From an uncultured Treponema sp. (GTDB taxonomy: Bacteria; Spirochaetota; Spirochaetia; Treponematales; Treponemataceae): a DNA stretch of 14,679 nt. Where the stretch lies: NCBI GenBank assembly GCA_937902445.1, contig CALELJ010000159.1:1-14679 (forward strand), read 5' to 3'. The position numbers and the translations under genes are program-made. A model generated the notes under the pieces. That model was not told where the DNA came from and ran no database searches. It was given only the letters and a program-made list of their open reading frames with translations. Shown here in pieces: positions 1 to 6,886 of this stretch (position 1 is the stretch's first letter; every line of letters starts with the position of its first letter).

Positions 1-197
1 GACAATTCAAGTCCCGCAGTCCACAAGGGTTTTGTTTCCCATTCCAGGCAGCTGAGTTTTTGTTCCGTCCGGCTTGAAAAAATATACTTTCCCATTGAAC
101 CGTAAACAAAACCTGTTCTCGGCTTTATGGAGAATTCCACGGCATGCAAGTGGGAGAAAAGAAAAACTGCGACGGCACAAAAAATAGTTCGTTTCAT
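1..197 (-). CDS. Omptin-like outer-membrane protein, N-terminal fragment
   Basis: This reading frame is open from an ATG at 197 down to the left window edge, giving 65 complete codons; the rest lies outside the window. Seen: residues 1-19 form a signal peptide (MKR, then a hydrophobic stretch, then HLHA before VEF), so the protein should be exported. The mature start (FSIKPRTGFVYG) and the later KLSCLEWETKPLWTAGLEL resemble the first two strands of omptin-family beta-barrel proteases, which have a 'VSQLDWK' segment at the same distance from the N-terminus. Known: omptins are about 300-residue outer-membrane aspartyl proteases; the catalytic Asp/His residues lie further on and cannot be checked here. 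No clear Shine-Dalgarno precedes the ATG. A TATATT box at 213-218 on this strand is a possible -10. It could instead be another beta-barrel family. Confidence 0.5.
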   Translation of the reverse strand, partial: MKRTIFCAVAVFLFSHLHAVEFSIKPRTGFVYGSMGKYIFSSRTEQKLSCLEWETKPLWTAGLEL

Positions 198-312
198 TTT
201 CTACATTCTACAATATATTTCTGATTTTTGAAGGTATCTTTCACACAGGGCATTGGGGGCATCGTCTCAAACGACCTTGAAATATCCTTAAAAAATTCAA
301 AGGCTCCCATAC

Positions 313-348
313 TTGAAACAAAAACCGTAAAAATCTAAAATATGGCTA
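313..348 (+). promoter_or_regulatory. Promoter abutting the start codon (possible leaderless mRNA)
   Basis: A TTGAAA -35 box (313-318) and a TAAAAT -10 box (336-341) are separated by exactly 17 bases. The expected transcription start falls at about 348, which is the A of the second in-frame ATG of the following gene. No ribosome-binding site lies between them. Confidence 0.5.
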
Positions 349-893
349 TGTCAGAAAATAATAATTTAATTAATGAATTTGTAGATAAAAAAACACTTTC
401 GGCATTGAGCAGCCTGCTGGAAACAACCAGCGAAAACAGCGCCGTCAAGAATGCGGTTCAGCTGGCGGATTTTTTTGGACTCGGAGACAGCTTTAAAAAA
501 ATTTCGGATAACAAATCGGACGAGGAAGCAAAACTCATCACAAGTTTTGACAAGAACCTTGTGCTTTTGATTCAGAAGACATGGGTTGAAAAATCAGACG
601 AAGCCCTCAAGGCTCAGGTTCTCTACAACCTGGAGGAATTCCACAAAATGCTTGGAAAAAAGAAATACAGGAATTCCTATGTTCAGTTTTTTTCCATTGT
701 TGATGACGTTGTTTACCTCATGTTTGGTTCACAGGCAAAGTCCAAGGATTTTGATGAATATGCTCTCCGCATCGACCCCGAATTCGGTATTTTCTGGTGG
801 TATATAAAATCGCTCCCACAGGATGCCGATTGGACTGAGGAAAAAACAAGAACAGCTCTTCTGCTTGCCATGTACTTTCTTGCAAATTACTAA
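342..893 (+). CDS. Conserved-looking hypothetical protein, 183 residues
   Basis: I do not recognise a family. Seen: an acidic, soluble-looking, mostly helical protein without signal peptide or membrane segments. Residues 1-60 include a low-complexity, Asn/Ser-rich start and a 'LADFFGLGDSFKKI' segment. The C-terminal half (about 90-183) is aromatic-rich, with KKKYRNSYVQFF, DDVVYLMFG, FGIFWWYIKSLP and a final hydrophobic LLLAMYFLANY. The longest start is ATG 342; ATG 348 (MSENNN) is equally possible and fits the predicted transcription start better. Neither has a Shine-Dalgarno. The gene stands alone: its own promoter lies upstream and a terminator follows 31 bases after the stop, so it is probably not cotranscribed with proA. 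Codon use matches the neighbours, which supports a real gene. Function cannot be given from sequence alone. Confidence 0.8.
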   Translation: MAMSENNNLINEFVDKKTLSALSSLLETTSENSAVKNAVQLADFFGLGDSFKKISDNKSDEEAKLITSFDKNLVLLIQKTWVEKSDEALKAQVLYNLEEFHKMLGKKKYRNSYVQFFSIVDDVVYLMFGSQAKSKDFDEYALRIDPEFGIFWWYIKSLPQDADWTEEKTRTALLLAMYFLANY

Positions 894-924
894 AGAAGGA
901 TTTTGCATTGCAATAAGCATACGG

Positions 925-950
925 GCCCTTGGTTTTTCCAGGGGCTTTTT
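925..950 (+). terminator. Rho-independent terminator after the hypothetical gene
   Basis: An 8-bp stem, GCCCTTGG (925-932) with CCAGGGGC (938-945, one G-U pair), closes a TTTTT loop and is followed by TTTTT at 946-950 and further T-rich sequence. It sits between the hypothetical gene and proA. Confidence 0.75.
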
Positions 951-984
951 AAATTTTTGAATACAATTGCCACAGGAGAAAACT

Positions 985-2241
985 ATGGATATAAATGCTA
1001 TCTGCTCTTCACTCAGAAACGGAACAGAAAAACTTTCACTTCAGAATGCGACGGTAAAAAATGCAGCCCTCAAGGCCGTCTGCGAAAGTCTTGAAAAAAA
1101 CAGGGCGGAAATTTTTGCAGCCAACGCCATCGACGTCAAGGTTGCCCGCGACAAGGGAACAAGGGAAAGCCTCATTGACCGCCTTAGCCTTGATGACAAG
1201 AAGATGGACGGAATCATTGCCGGCGTAGAATCAATAATCGCACAGACAGATCCTATCGGAGAGGAAACAGCCGGATGGAAAACTCCTAACGGACTTCTCA
1301 TCAGGCAGACGAGGGTTCCTGTAGGAGTTGTAGCCATCATCTATGAAAGCCGCCCAAATGTTACAGTCGACGCCTTTGCCCTTGCTTATAAAAGCGCAAA
1401 CGCAATTCTTCTGCGCGGTTCATCATCTGCACTCAATTCAAACAAGGCCATCGTTAAGGCCATAAAGGAAGGTCTTGCTTCCGTTGATGATGGCGTTCCA
1501 GAAGCAGTTGAACTTGCCCCATGTGAAAGCCGCGACGAAGTTCCGGAAATCCTTACCGCAGTTGGAAAGATCGACCTTGCATTGCCTAGGGGAAGTGCAA
1601 ACCTGATCAAGACTGTAGTTGAGACTGCAAAGGTTCCTGTAATCGAGACAGGTTCCGGCATCTGCCACCTTTATGTGGATGAAAGCGCAGACTTTGATAT
1701 GGCAGCAAGAATCGCAGCCAACGGAAAGATGCAGCGCCCAGGGGTTTGCAATGCCCTTGAATGCATCGTCATAAACAAAAAGGTTGCGGAAAATTTCATT
1801 CCAAAACTTGCGGCAGTTTTCGAAGGCAAGGTTGAAGTCCGTGCCGATGAAGAAAGCTACGGTCTTTTTGAGAAGGCAGGATATGGAAAGCTTGTGAAGG
1901 CTCAGGATGCGGATTTTGGTTTTGAATTCCTTGACCTTATCTGTGCGGTAAAAACCGTCAGTGACATTGATGAAGCCATCGCCTACATCAACAGCCACAA
2001 CACCAAGCATTCGGAAAGCATTATCACCAACAACATGGCAAACGCAAAAATGTTCCAGGCAAGGATCGATGCAAGCTGCGTCTATGTAAATGCAAGCACA
2101 AGATTTACGGACGGCGGCGAATTTGGTTTTGGCGCAGAACTTGGAATCAGTACCCAGAAGATGCATGCCCGCGGTCCAATGGGAATCAAGGCACTTACGA
2201 CAATAAAATATCTGATCGACGGCGAAGGCCAGACGAGATAA
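985..2241 (+). CDS. proA: Glutamate-5-semialdehyde dehydrogenase (gamma-glutamyl phosphate reductase)
   Basis: ProA reduces gamma-glutamyl phosphate to glutamate-5-semialdehyde with NADPH, the second step of proline synthesis, in the cytoplasm. The 418-residue length is normal for the family. Seen: the aldehyde-dehydrogenase-like fold motifs IIYESRPNVTVDAFALA and SANAILLRGSS; the active-site segment GSGICHLYVD with the catalytic cysteine at residue 227; MQRPGVCNALE just after; and the C-terminal STRFTDGGEFGFGAELGIST plus HARGPMGIKALTT signatures. All expected conserved blocks are present. The ATG at 985 is chosen because AGGAG lies at 974-978, six bases upstream; an upstream TTG at 967 would bury that site inside the gene. 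proB (glutamate 5-kinase) is not adjacent on the visible side, so proline synthesis is completed elsewhere. The gene converges on the Na/Pi transporter gene across a long intergenic stretch. Confidence 0.96.
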   Translation: MDINAICSSLRNGTEKLSLQNATVKNAALKAVCESLEKNRAEIFAANAIDVKVARDKGTRESLIDRLSLDDKKMDGIIAGVESIIAQTDPIGEETAGWKTPNGLLIRQTRVPVGVVAIIYESRPNVTVDAFALAYKSANAILLRGSSSALNSNKAIVKAIKEGLASVDDGVPEAVELAPCESRDEVPEILTAVGKIDLALPRGSANLIKTVVETAKVPVIETGSGICHLYVDESADFDMAARIAANGKMQRPGVCNALECIVINKKVAENFIPKLAAVFEGKVEVRADEESYGLFEKAGYGKLVKAQDADFGFEFLDLICAVKTVSDIDEAIAYINSHNTKHSESIITNNMANAKMFQARIDASCVYVNASTRFTDGGEFGFGAELGISTQKMHARGPMGIKALTTIKYLIDGEGQTR

Positions 2242-2267
2242 AAAAAATCAGGCTAAAAAGCCTGATT
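2238..2267 (-). terminator. Strong minus-strand terminator
   Basis: A perfect 9-bp stem, AATCAGGCT (2246-2254) with AGCCTGATT (2259-2267), has a 4-base loop. Read on the minus strand it is followed by a run of T residues (complement of the A run 2240-2247, partly inside the stem), the classical intrinsic terminator form. On the plus strand the tract after the stem is poor, so it would serve proA less well. It overlaps the proA stop codon region. Confidence 0.65.
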
Positions 2268-2274
2268 GAATATT

Positions 2275-2354
2275 AAAGTTTGGATGGGCGGCGTATCCAT
2301 CATGTCAGGTTCCTTTTCAGGAGCGCAGGGTGCCTTTCCTGCTCGTCAAACTTT
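2275..2354 (-). ncRNA. Structured 80-base element, candidate small RNA
   Basis: Perfectly complementary ends, AAAGTTTG (2275-2282) and CAAACTTT (2347-2354), close an 80-base unit. On the minus strand three hairpins fit inside: GCAGG/CCTGC (2342-2338 with 2329-2325), TCCT-GAAA-AGGA with a GNRA tetraloop (2322-2311 region), and GATGG/CCATC (2301-2297 with 2287-2283). A strong minus-strand terminator starts only 7 bases further on, and a TAAAAT box lies at 2358-2363 just before the element, with TTGACG further upstream at 22-base spacing. This suggests a short independent transcript of about 110 bases, or the structured 3' end of the broken frame upstream. A rod-like fold with some G-U pairs is also possible on the plus strand, so the strand is inferred mainly from the terminator and tetraloop. 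I cannot assign an RNA family. Confidence 0.4.
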
Positions 2355-2377
2355 ATGATTTTAAATTAACAATAAAT

Positions 2378-2576
2378 CTATATTTCGTCAAGTTTTTTCC
2401 ATCTTCCTGATTTTACATTTGTTTCAATTTTAGATACTTTTACATCGAACATTGTTGCTATGTAATATAATTTTTTTGAGCAATCTAATTTTATACTTAC
2501 AAAGACATTGTCCTTGAATACTTTTACCAATTCAACTACATCATCAATCTAAAATTAATTTGAAATCATTTGTCAT
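2378..2576 (-). pseudogene. AT-rich small reading frame with one frameshift
   Basis: On the minus strand a 56-codon open stretch (2548 down to a TAG at 2380-2378) reads IDDVVELVKVFKDNVF and, later, KLDCSKKLYYIATMFD and SKIETNVKSGRWKKLDEI. It looks like real protein but has no start codon near its beginning. An ATG at 2576 opens a frame (MTNDFKLILD) that would join it if one T near 2546-2548 were absent, giving a product of about 65 residues. I do not recognise a family. The stretch is much more AT-rich than the neighbouring genes, which suggests foreign origin and decay. An AGGA lies only two bases before the ATG, too close for a good ribosome-binding site. It lies between the transporter terminator and the structured element. 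It could be a sequencing error in a live gene. Confidence 0.4.
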
Positions 2577-2618
2577 ATCCTAAAAATATTAAAATCATCA
2601 GTAAAAGTCCAATAAAAT

Positions 2619-2687
2619 AAAAGGCATGGTTCACAAGTTGTGAATCATGCCTTTTCTGTCAAACAGATTCCGAAACCAATTCGGAAT
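2619..2687 (-). terminator. Double-hairpin terminator of the Na/Pi transporter gene
   Basis: Just after the transporter stop codon, read on the minus strand, comes an 8-bp perfect hairpin (ATTCCGAA 2667-2674 with TTCGGAAT 2680-2687). A much longer stem follows: AAAAGGCATGGTTCAC (2619-2634) with GTGAATCATGCCTTTT (2640-2655), with one G-U-type mismatch and a 5-base loop. Beyond it, on the minus strand, is a T-rich tail (complement of AATAAAATAA, 2611-2620). The T run at 2652-2655 means the long hairpin could also stop plus-strand transcripts. Confidence 0.8.
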
Positions 2688-2693
2688 GAAATA

Positions 2694-4340
2694 TCATTTT
2701 GCCTGGGCAAGCAATTCCGAGATGCTGAAGCAGTGGTCACCAATGCGTTCAATCTGCTTAACAAGATCCATGTAAAGAAGTTCCGCCTTGACGTTGCTTC
2801 CTGCCTCAAGACGTCTTCTTGCAACCTTCTTCAAATCCTTCTTGAAGGCATCAATCTGATTCTCAAGTTCAGTAGCAAACTCAAGCTTTTCTTTTGAAAG
2901 GCGCTTGTTGATGTTTATGTGGATGAACTGCATGAACTGGCGGGCAAGCTCAACATAAGGCAAAAGCTTGTCTATATCTTCTCCCTGGAATTCCATTTTC
3001 TTTTCTATGCTTTTCTGAATCAGCTTTCCAAGGGCATAGCATTCATCTGTGATGGCCTCAAGATCATCCACAATCTGAATCATGGAAGAAAGGTTTGAAC
3101 GCTGGTTGTCGCTGATAGGCAAGGTTTCGCATTTGAGAAGATACGCGGTTATCTGTTCCTGCATCTGGTCACAGTAGTCTTCCTCACTTTTCATCACATC
3201 CATGTGCTCTTCAATGAACTTCTGTTCCATCGATGTGATTCCAATCTGGAAGCGGTCAAACATCTCACTTACAATGTCCGTCATTTTTGCGATTTCACCT
3301 TCCGCCCGAACGATGTAACCGCCAAGGCTTTCCTTACCTGCATGGCTCACAAAGTCAAGCTTGTATGTTGCCGGCAATGCGTCAGGATCATCCTTGATGA
3401 ATTTTCGTGTAAGGGCACAGATCTGGTTTACAAACGGAATACATACGGCTGTCGTAAGTGACTTGAATACGGTATGCAAAATTGAAATCTGAATTGCAAT
3501 GTTGTCCTTTGGTGAGATCCACTCAACAAAGTTGAGAAGCGGTCTGAAGAACAAAACTACAAGGACCGTACCAAAGATGTTGAAAAGAACATGGACAAGT
3601 GCTGCTCTCTTTGCGTCTGCGGTTGTTCCGGCTGCGGCAATGATGGCATCGATTGTTGAACCGATGTTGCTTCCGTATGTCATGATGGCACTCATTTCCC
3701 AGGTGACCACCTTGTTGAATGCAAGGGTAATTACGATGGCGGTGAAGGCACTGGAAGAATGCATCAGGGCAGTGATGAAAATACCGATTAAAAATCCGAC
3801 AATGTAGGAAACAAAACCCATGTGCTGGATATCCTGAAGCCAGCCAAGACTTGCAGGATCAATGCGGAACAGATCGGAAAGACCACTGAGACCAAGGAAG
3901 AGCATTCCAAATCCCATGATGGCTTCACCCATGTTGCGCGAGTTGGCGTTCTTCATCATCGTAAGGAAGTAGCCTGCTCCAAATACCGGAATGGCAAATG
4001 CACTGATCTTGAAGTTGAATCCAAAGAGGGAAACGATCCAGGCTGTTACTGTTGTACCGATGTTGGCACCGAAAGTAACACCTACGGACTGGGCAAGAGA
4101 AAGAAGCCCTGCGTTTACGAAGGAAACAACCATGACAGTTGTCGCCCCGGAAGACTGGATTATCATGGTGATTGCAAGACCCGTTAAAAGGCCCGCAAAA
4201 CGGTTTCCGGCAACCATACCGAGCGCACGCTGAAGTCTTTCTCCTGCACTCTTCTGAACACCGTTACTCATGAATTTCATTCCGCAAAGAAGAAATCCAA
4301 GACTACCAATTAAACCCAATAAAAATGAAACTACAGCCAT
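2694..4340 (-). CDS. Na+/phosphate cotransporter (NptA/YjbB type) with PhoU-like C-terminus
   Basis: This is an inner-membrane protein of the PNaS family (Na_Pi_cotrans repeats), predicted to move inorganic phosphate coupled to sodium; bacterial members can act in uptake or export. Seen: two repeats with the hallmark motifs QSSGATT (62-68) and GANIGTT (91-97), matched in the second half by HSSSAFT (194-200) and GSNIGST (223-229). Membrane segments fill about residues 1-315. The cytoplasmic part (about 345-548) is a helical PhoU-like bundle (EIAKMTDIVSEMFDRF ... QIERIGDHCFSISELL), typical of the long members of this family. The 548-residue length is normal. No convincing Shine-Dalgarno precedes the ATG. 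The gene is monocistronic: pheT's terminator lies upstream and a double-hairpin terminator downstream. The leader contains an intergenic repeat at 4350-4375. No pho-type genes are adjacent. Confidence 0.93.
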   Translation of the reverse strand: MAVVSFLLGLIGSLGFLLCGMKFMSNGVQKSAGERLQRALGMVAGNRFAGLLTGLAITMIIQSSGATTVMVVSFVNAGLLSLAQSVGVTFGANIGTTVTAWIVSLFGFNFKISAFAIPVFGAGYFLTMMKNANSRNMGEAIMGFGMLFLGLSGLSDLFRIDPASLGWLQDIQHMGFVSYIVGFLIGIFITALMHSSSAFTAIVITLAFNKVVTWEMSAIMTYGSNIGSTIDAIIAAAGTTADAKRAALVHVLFNIFGTVLVVLFFRPLLNFVEWISPKDNIAIQISILHTVFKSLTTAVCIPFVNQICALTRKFIKDDPDALPATYKLDFVSHAGKESLGGYIVRAEGEIAKMTDIVSEMFDRFQIGITSMEQKFIEEHMDVMKSEEDYCDQMQEQITAYLLKCETLPISDNQRSNLSSMIQIVDDLEAITDECYALGKLIQKSIEKKMEFQGEDIDKLLPYVELARQFMQFIHININKRLSKEKLEFATELENQIDAFKKDLKKVARRRLEAGSNVKAELLYMDLVKQIERIGDHCFSISELLAQAK

Positions 4341-4349
4341 AATAAACGA

Positions 4350-4375
4350 GGATCCCTGAGCTGATCGAAGGGTCC
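4350..4375 (+). repeat. Intergenic palindromic repeat, short copy
   Basis: The 26-base unit begins GGATCCCTGAG and ends CGAAGGGTCC, with imperfectly complementary ends (GGATCCCT against AGGGTCC) able to form a hairpin. The same outer boundaries recur in opposite orientation at 7005-7054. It resembles the widely dispersed 'CCCTGAGC..TCGAAGGG' intergenic repeats of many bacteria. Confidence 0.65.
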
Positions 4376-4418
4376 GGGTTGTTAATAATGAAGTAAGGTA
4401 CTATGTTTCGACTGGCTC

Positions 4419-4424
4419 ATTATA
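4419..4424 (-). promoter_or_regulatory. Possible -10 box for the Na/Pi transporter gene
   Basis: A perfect TATAAT occurs on the minus strand in the gap between the pheT terminator and the transporter start, preceded by a weak -35 (TTGAGG is 21 bases away). A transcript from here would carry the intergenic repeat in its leader. Confidence 0.3.
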
Positions 4425-4456
4425 AACCGTTGCTCAGTAGTCTTACCTCAACCGTT

Positions 4457-4499
4457 AAATAAAATAAAGGTTGCCTCGGATGTCCTCCAAAGCAACCTT
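4457..4499 (-). terminator. Rho-independent terminator of pheT
   Basis: The 8-bp stem AAGGTTGC (4467-4474) with GCAACCTT (4492-4499) encloses a short inner GGA/TCC helix. On the minus strand it is followed by TTATTTTATTT. It begins 6 bases beyond the pheT stop codon. Confidence 0.8.
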
Positions 4500-4505
4500 C
4501 GTCTG

Positions 4506-6848
4506 CTATTCTATTTCTGCGTTTTCTACTTTTTCAAGAGTGATTTTTTTGCCGCCAGCAACAAGTGCCTTTCCTGCAGAGTGAGCAACATGGTCGATGA
4601 CCTTGTATTCAACCTTGCAGAAGCGGTCGATGTCGATCTTTGCAGGCTTTTCAGTTGCACCTTCATAGCCTTCAAGAGTAACTACTGTACCAGGAGCTGC
4701 CCAAGGAGCTGTCAAAAGCTCAACTTTTTCAACGCCGTTTTCTGTGTAGTCGGAAGCAAGGAGCATGCCGTGGCTTTCAACACCCTTCATCTTGCGTGGA
4801 GCAAGGTTTGCGGCAATGATTACATGCTTGCCAAGAAGTTCCTCTTCCTTAAGGTATGGACGAAGACCAGACTGGATGATGCGTGGAGTTCCGCTGCCAT
4901 CGTCCATTGTCTCGATGTAAAGCTTGTCACCCTGTGGGTTTGTCTCAACCTTTTCAATCTTTGCAACGCGAAGTTCGATATATTTGTTGAAGTGCTCAAC
5001 CGGATCAAATGAAGCTGCTGCCGACTGTGCTGCGTTTTCTGCGGCCTTCTTTTCGGCTGCCTTTGCATCGTTCTTTGCGGCTGCTTCCTTTGTAGCCTTG
5101 TCTTCAGCCTTTGCAGTTGCTTCCATGATGTATTCAACATCGATTTCACCTGCAACGCAAGGAACACCAACGGCCCAGTTTTCAAGGATCTGTGGATGGA
5201 TCTCACCAAAGATACCGCACTGCTTACCATTTACGATGATTCCTGCCTGGCGTCCTGGAATGAAGCGTGGATCGTTTGTCTCAACTACTTCATACTTGTG
5301 GTCAAGGTAGTAAAGGATTGTGCTTACTTCAGAAGCAGCTTCGTTGAAGTTTGCGTTGTTGCTTGCTGTAAGGAAACCAAGAGACTGGATTGTCTTTGTT
5401 CCTGTATTTTCGCTAGGATCGATGTAGGCAATCTTACCTACTTCAAAAATCTTGTGCGGGTATACTGCGTTTCCGCTCTGGGCTTCTGCTTCAAACAGAG
5501 ATGCTATGATCGAAGGGCGGATGAACTGATAGTTTTCACTCATCGGATTTGCAATTTCAATGACATTGCTTCCGTCGATGCCCATGTTGTCGATGTATGT
5601 CTTCTTTGAACCAAGGTAGTTGAAGATCATTTCCTGGTAGCCAAGACCGGCGAGGATGTTCTTAACCTTGCGGCTGTAAAGTGTAACAGGAAGAAGGCGT
5701 CCGATTGTAAAGTCATTTGGCTTTGCAGGCTTGAAGTAATCAAGTCCCATGCCGATCATTACGTCTTCGATGACATCAACTTCGTGGAGGAAGTCGTTGC
5801 GGTATGGTGCAGGAGCTACTGTGAACACTGTTTCAGTTCCGTCTTTCTTTACTGTAACTGTATTTCCCATGCGCTGGAGAGCATCCACTACCTGAGCTTC
5901 CGTAAGTTCTTCGCCAAGCTTCTTGTTGATTGCGGAAAGTCTTGCGTCTGTTGTTTCCTGGAAGTAGTAAGGAATTGTAACATCCTTTCCAAATCCAGTG
6001 TCATATTCGTGGTGAACCTTTACAGGAAGGATTTCGTAACCTGCATCAGCAAAATCACATGCAACGATGTTTGCGGAAAGCATAAGGTCCTTCATGTCGG
6101 CACCGGTAAGCTCAACAACCAGTTCCTTGTCGCCGATTTCAATCTGGCCCAAAGTTGCGCTGTTGATGATCGGTGTCATGCTCATCACTTCGCCATTGTC
6201 GTCCTGAAGAACAGGATACTTTGGGAAGTCCTTGATGATGTGTCCGTATTCCTTTCCCTTTGGATGTGTTTCAACGATCTCGCGGAGAGTCTGAACGCTT
6301 TCACCCTGAAGAGGCTGGAACTTCATTGTATCTGGATCACATGCGTTGAAGTGGATTGGCCACTTAACGTTTGCCTGGCGGTAAACACCCATTGATACAG
6401 TCTTTCTCTTGCGTCCAAAGTTCCAGCAGAGCTTTTCCTGTGTCTGCATGATGTCGATGAGCATCGCATTGTCGATGGCCTTTCCAGAGATTACGAAAGA
6501 AACCATGTATGGACGGATGTAGCGGAGTTCAGGATCAACGTAAGCATCGCGGCTTGCAGTGTCCTTAAGGTCTCCTGCCTTCGACATGAACTTTGAATAG
6601 TCGGAATGCTTTGCGCCTTCATGTTCGCGGAGGCAGCGTGTGATTCCGCCTGTTGACCAGAGGTCTGGACGGTTTGTATCGTTAAGCTCGATCTTTATAA
6701 CACGGTCGTCTTCTTTGTCTTCCATGTTTGGCTTTTCATCAAGTTCAGCCTTTGCAGATGTAAGTTTCTTTTCAAAAAGTTCCCAGTCATTGTATTTTGT
6801 TCCAAGAAGGTTCCAGAACAATTTTTCGTTGACTTCAATCTTAGGCAT
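4506..6848 (-). CDS. pheT: Phenylalanyl-tRNA synthetase beta subunit, archaeal type, fused to a C-terminal tRNA-binding domain
   Basis: PheT is the non-catalytic partner of PheS in the tetrameric synthetase that charges tRNA-Phe in the cytoplasm. Residues 1 to about 575 match the short archaeal/eukaryotic form: LNDTNRPDLWSTGGITRCLR near the N-terminus and a B5-type PYRNDFLHEVDVIEDVMIGMG segment. A catalytic-like core domain follows. It lacks the N-terminal OB-fold domain of ordinary bacterial PheT. After an Ala/Lys/Glu-rich linker (about 576-613) comes an EMAPII/Trbp111-like OB-fold (about 617-780): IELRVAKIEKVETNPQGDKLY, LKEEELLGKHVIIAANLAPRKMKGVESHGMLLASD. This domain normally ends MetRS or stands alone. 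The 780 residues are far above the 550-590 usual for the archaeal form. GAGG lies just upstream of the ATG. pheS is not adjacent. Archaeal-type PheRS is known in spirochaetes; the fused tail is the odd part. Confidence 0.93.
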   Translation of the reverse strand: MPKIEVNEKLFWNLLGTKYNDWELFEKKLTSAKAELDEKPNMEDKEDDRVIKIELNDTNRPDLWSTGGITRCLREHEGAKHSDYSKFMSKAGDLKDTASRDAYVDPELRYIRPYMVSFVISGKAIDNAMLIDIMQTQEKLCWNFGRKRKTVSMGVYRQANVKWPIHFNACDPDTMKFQPLQGESVQTLREIVETHPKGKEYGHIIKDFPKYPVLQDDNGEVMSMTPIINSATLGQIEIGDKELVVELTGADMKDLMLSANIVACDFADAGYEILPVKVHHEYDTGFGKDVTIPYYFQETTDARLSAINKKLGEELTEAQVVDALQRMGNTVTVKKDGTETVFTVAPAPYRNDFLHEVDVIEDVMIGMGLDYFKPAKPNDFTIGRLLPVTLYSRKVKNILAGLGYQEMIFNYLGSKKTYIDNMGIDGSNVIEIANPMSENYQFIRPSIIASLFEAEAQSGNAVYPHKIFEVGKIAYIDPSENTGTKTIQSLGFLTASNNANFNEAASEVSTILYYLDHKYEVVETNDPRFIPGRQAGIIVNGKQCGIFGEIHPQILENWAVGVPCVAGEIDVEYIMEATAKAEDKATKEAAAKNDAKAAEKKAAENAAQSAAASFDPVEHFNKYIELRVAKIEKVETNPQGDKLYIETMDDGSGTPRIIQSGLRPYLKEEELLGKHVIIAANLAPRKMKGVESHGMLLASDYTENGVEKVELLTAPWAAPGTVVTLEGYEGATEKPAKIDIDRFCKVEYKVIDHVAHSAGKALVAGGKKITLEKVENAEIE

Positions 6849-6886
6849 AAGAGTCCTCTTTTTTTCGGATAATGAATTTGGACAAG

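Noticed and set aside
967..984. TTG start for proA at 967
   Set aside because: The AGGAG site at 974-978 would then be inside the gene; it fits the ATG at 985.
1438..2166. A 242-codon open frame antisense to proA
   Set aside because: It lies wholly inside a well-conserved gene on the other strand, its sequence is Cys/Phe/Asn-rich and unlike a real protein, and it has no ribosome-binding site. It is a codon-bias shadow.
2275..2354. Small SRP (4.5S) RNA on the plus strand, suggested by GTCAGG...GCAGG
   Set aside because: The helix between the two motifs is 5 bp with a TTTC loop, instead of the conserved 3 bp with GGAA. The bases flanking the motifs do not pair as they should, and there is no plus-strand terminator.
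2275..2354. TPP riboswitch on the minus strand (ACCTGA and GGATA segments)
   Set aside because: The CTGAGA block is missing, the helix arrangement is wrong, and no thiamine gene lies downstream.
2275..2576. Integron cassette with attC site
   Set aside because: The element's ends are AAAGTTTG/CAAACTTT, the opposite of the AAC...GTT core required in attC, and no integrase or other cassette is present.
4924..5130. Ala-rich repetitive coding segment as a possible tandem repeat or insertion
   Set aside because: It encodes the flexible linker between the PheT core and its tail. The codons vary and no exact DNA repeat unit is present.
5784..6395. A 203-codon open frame antisense to pheT
   Set aside because: It has cysteine- and valine-rich composition and no homology-like motifs, and it is fully covered by pheT.
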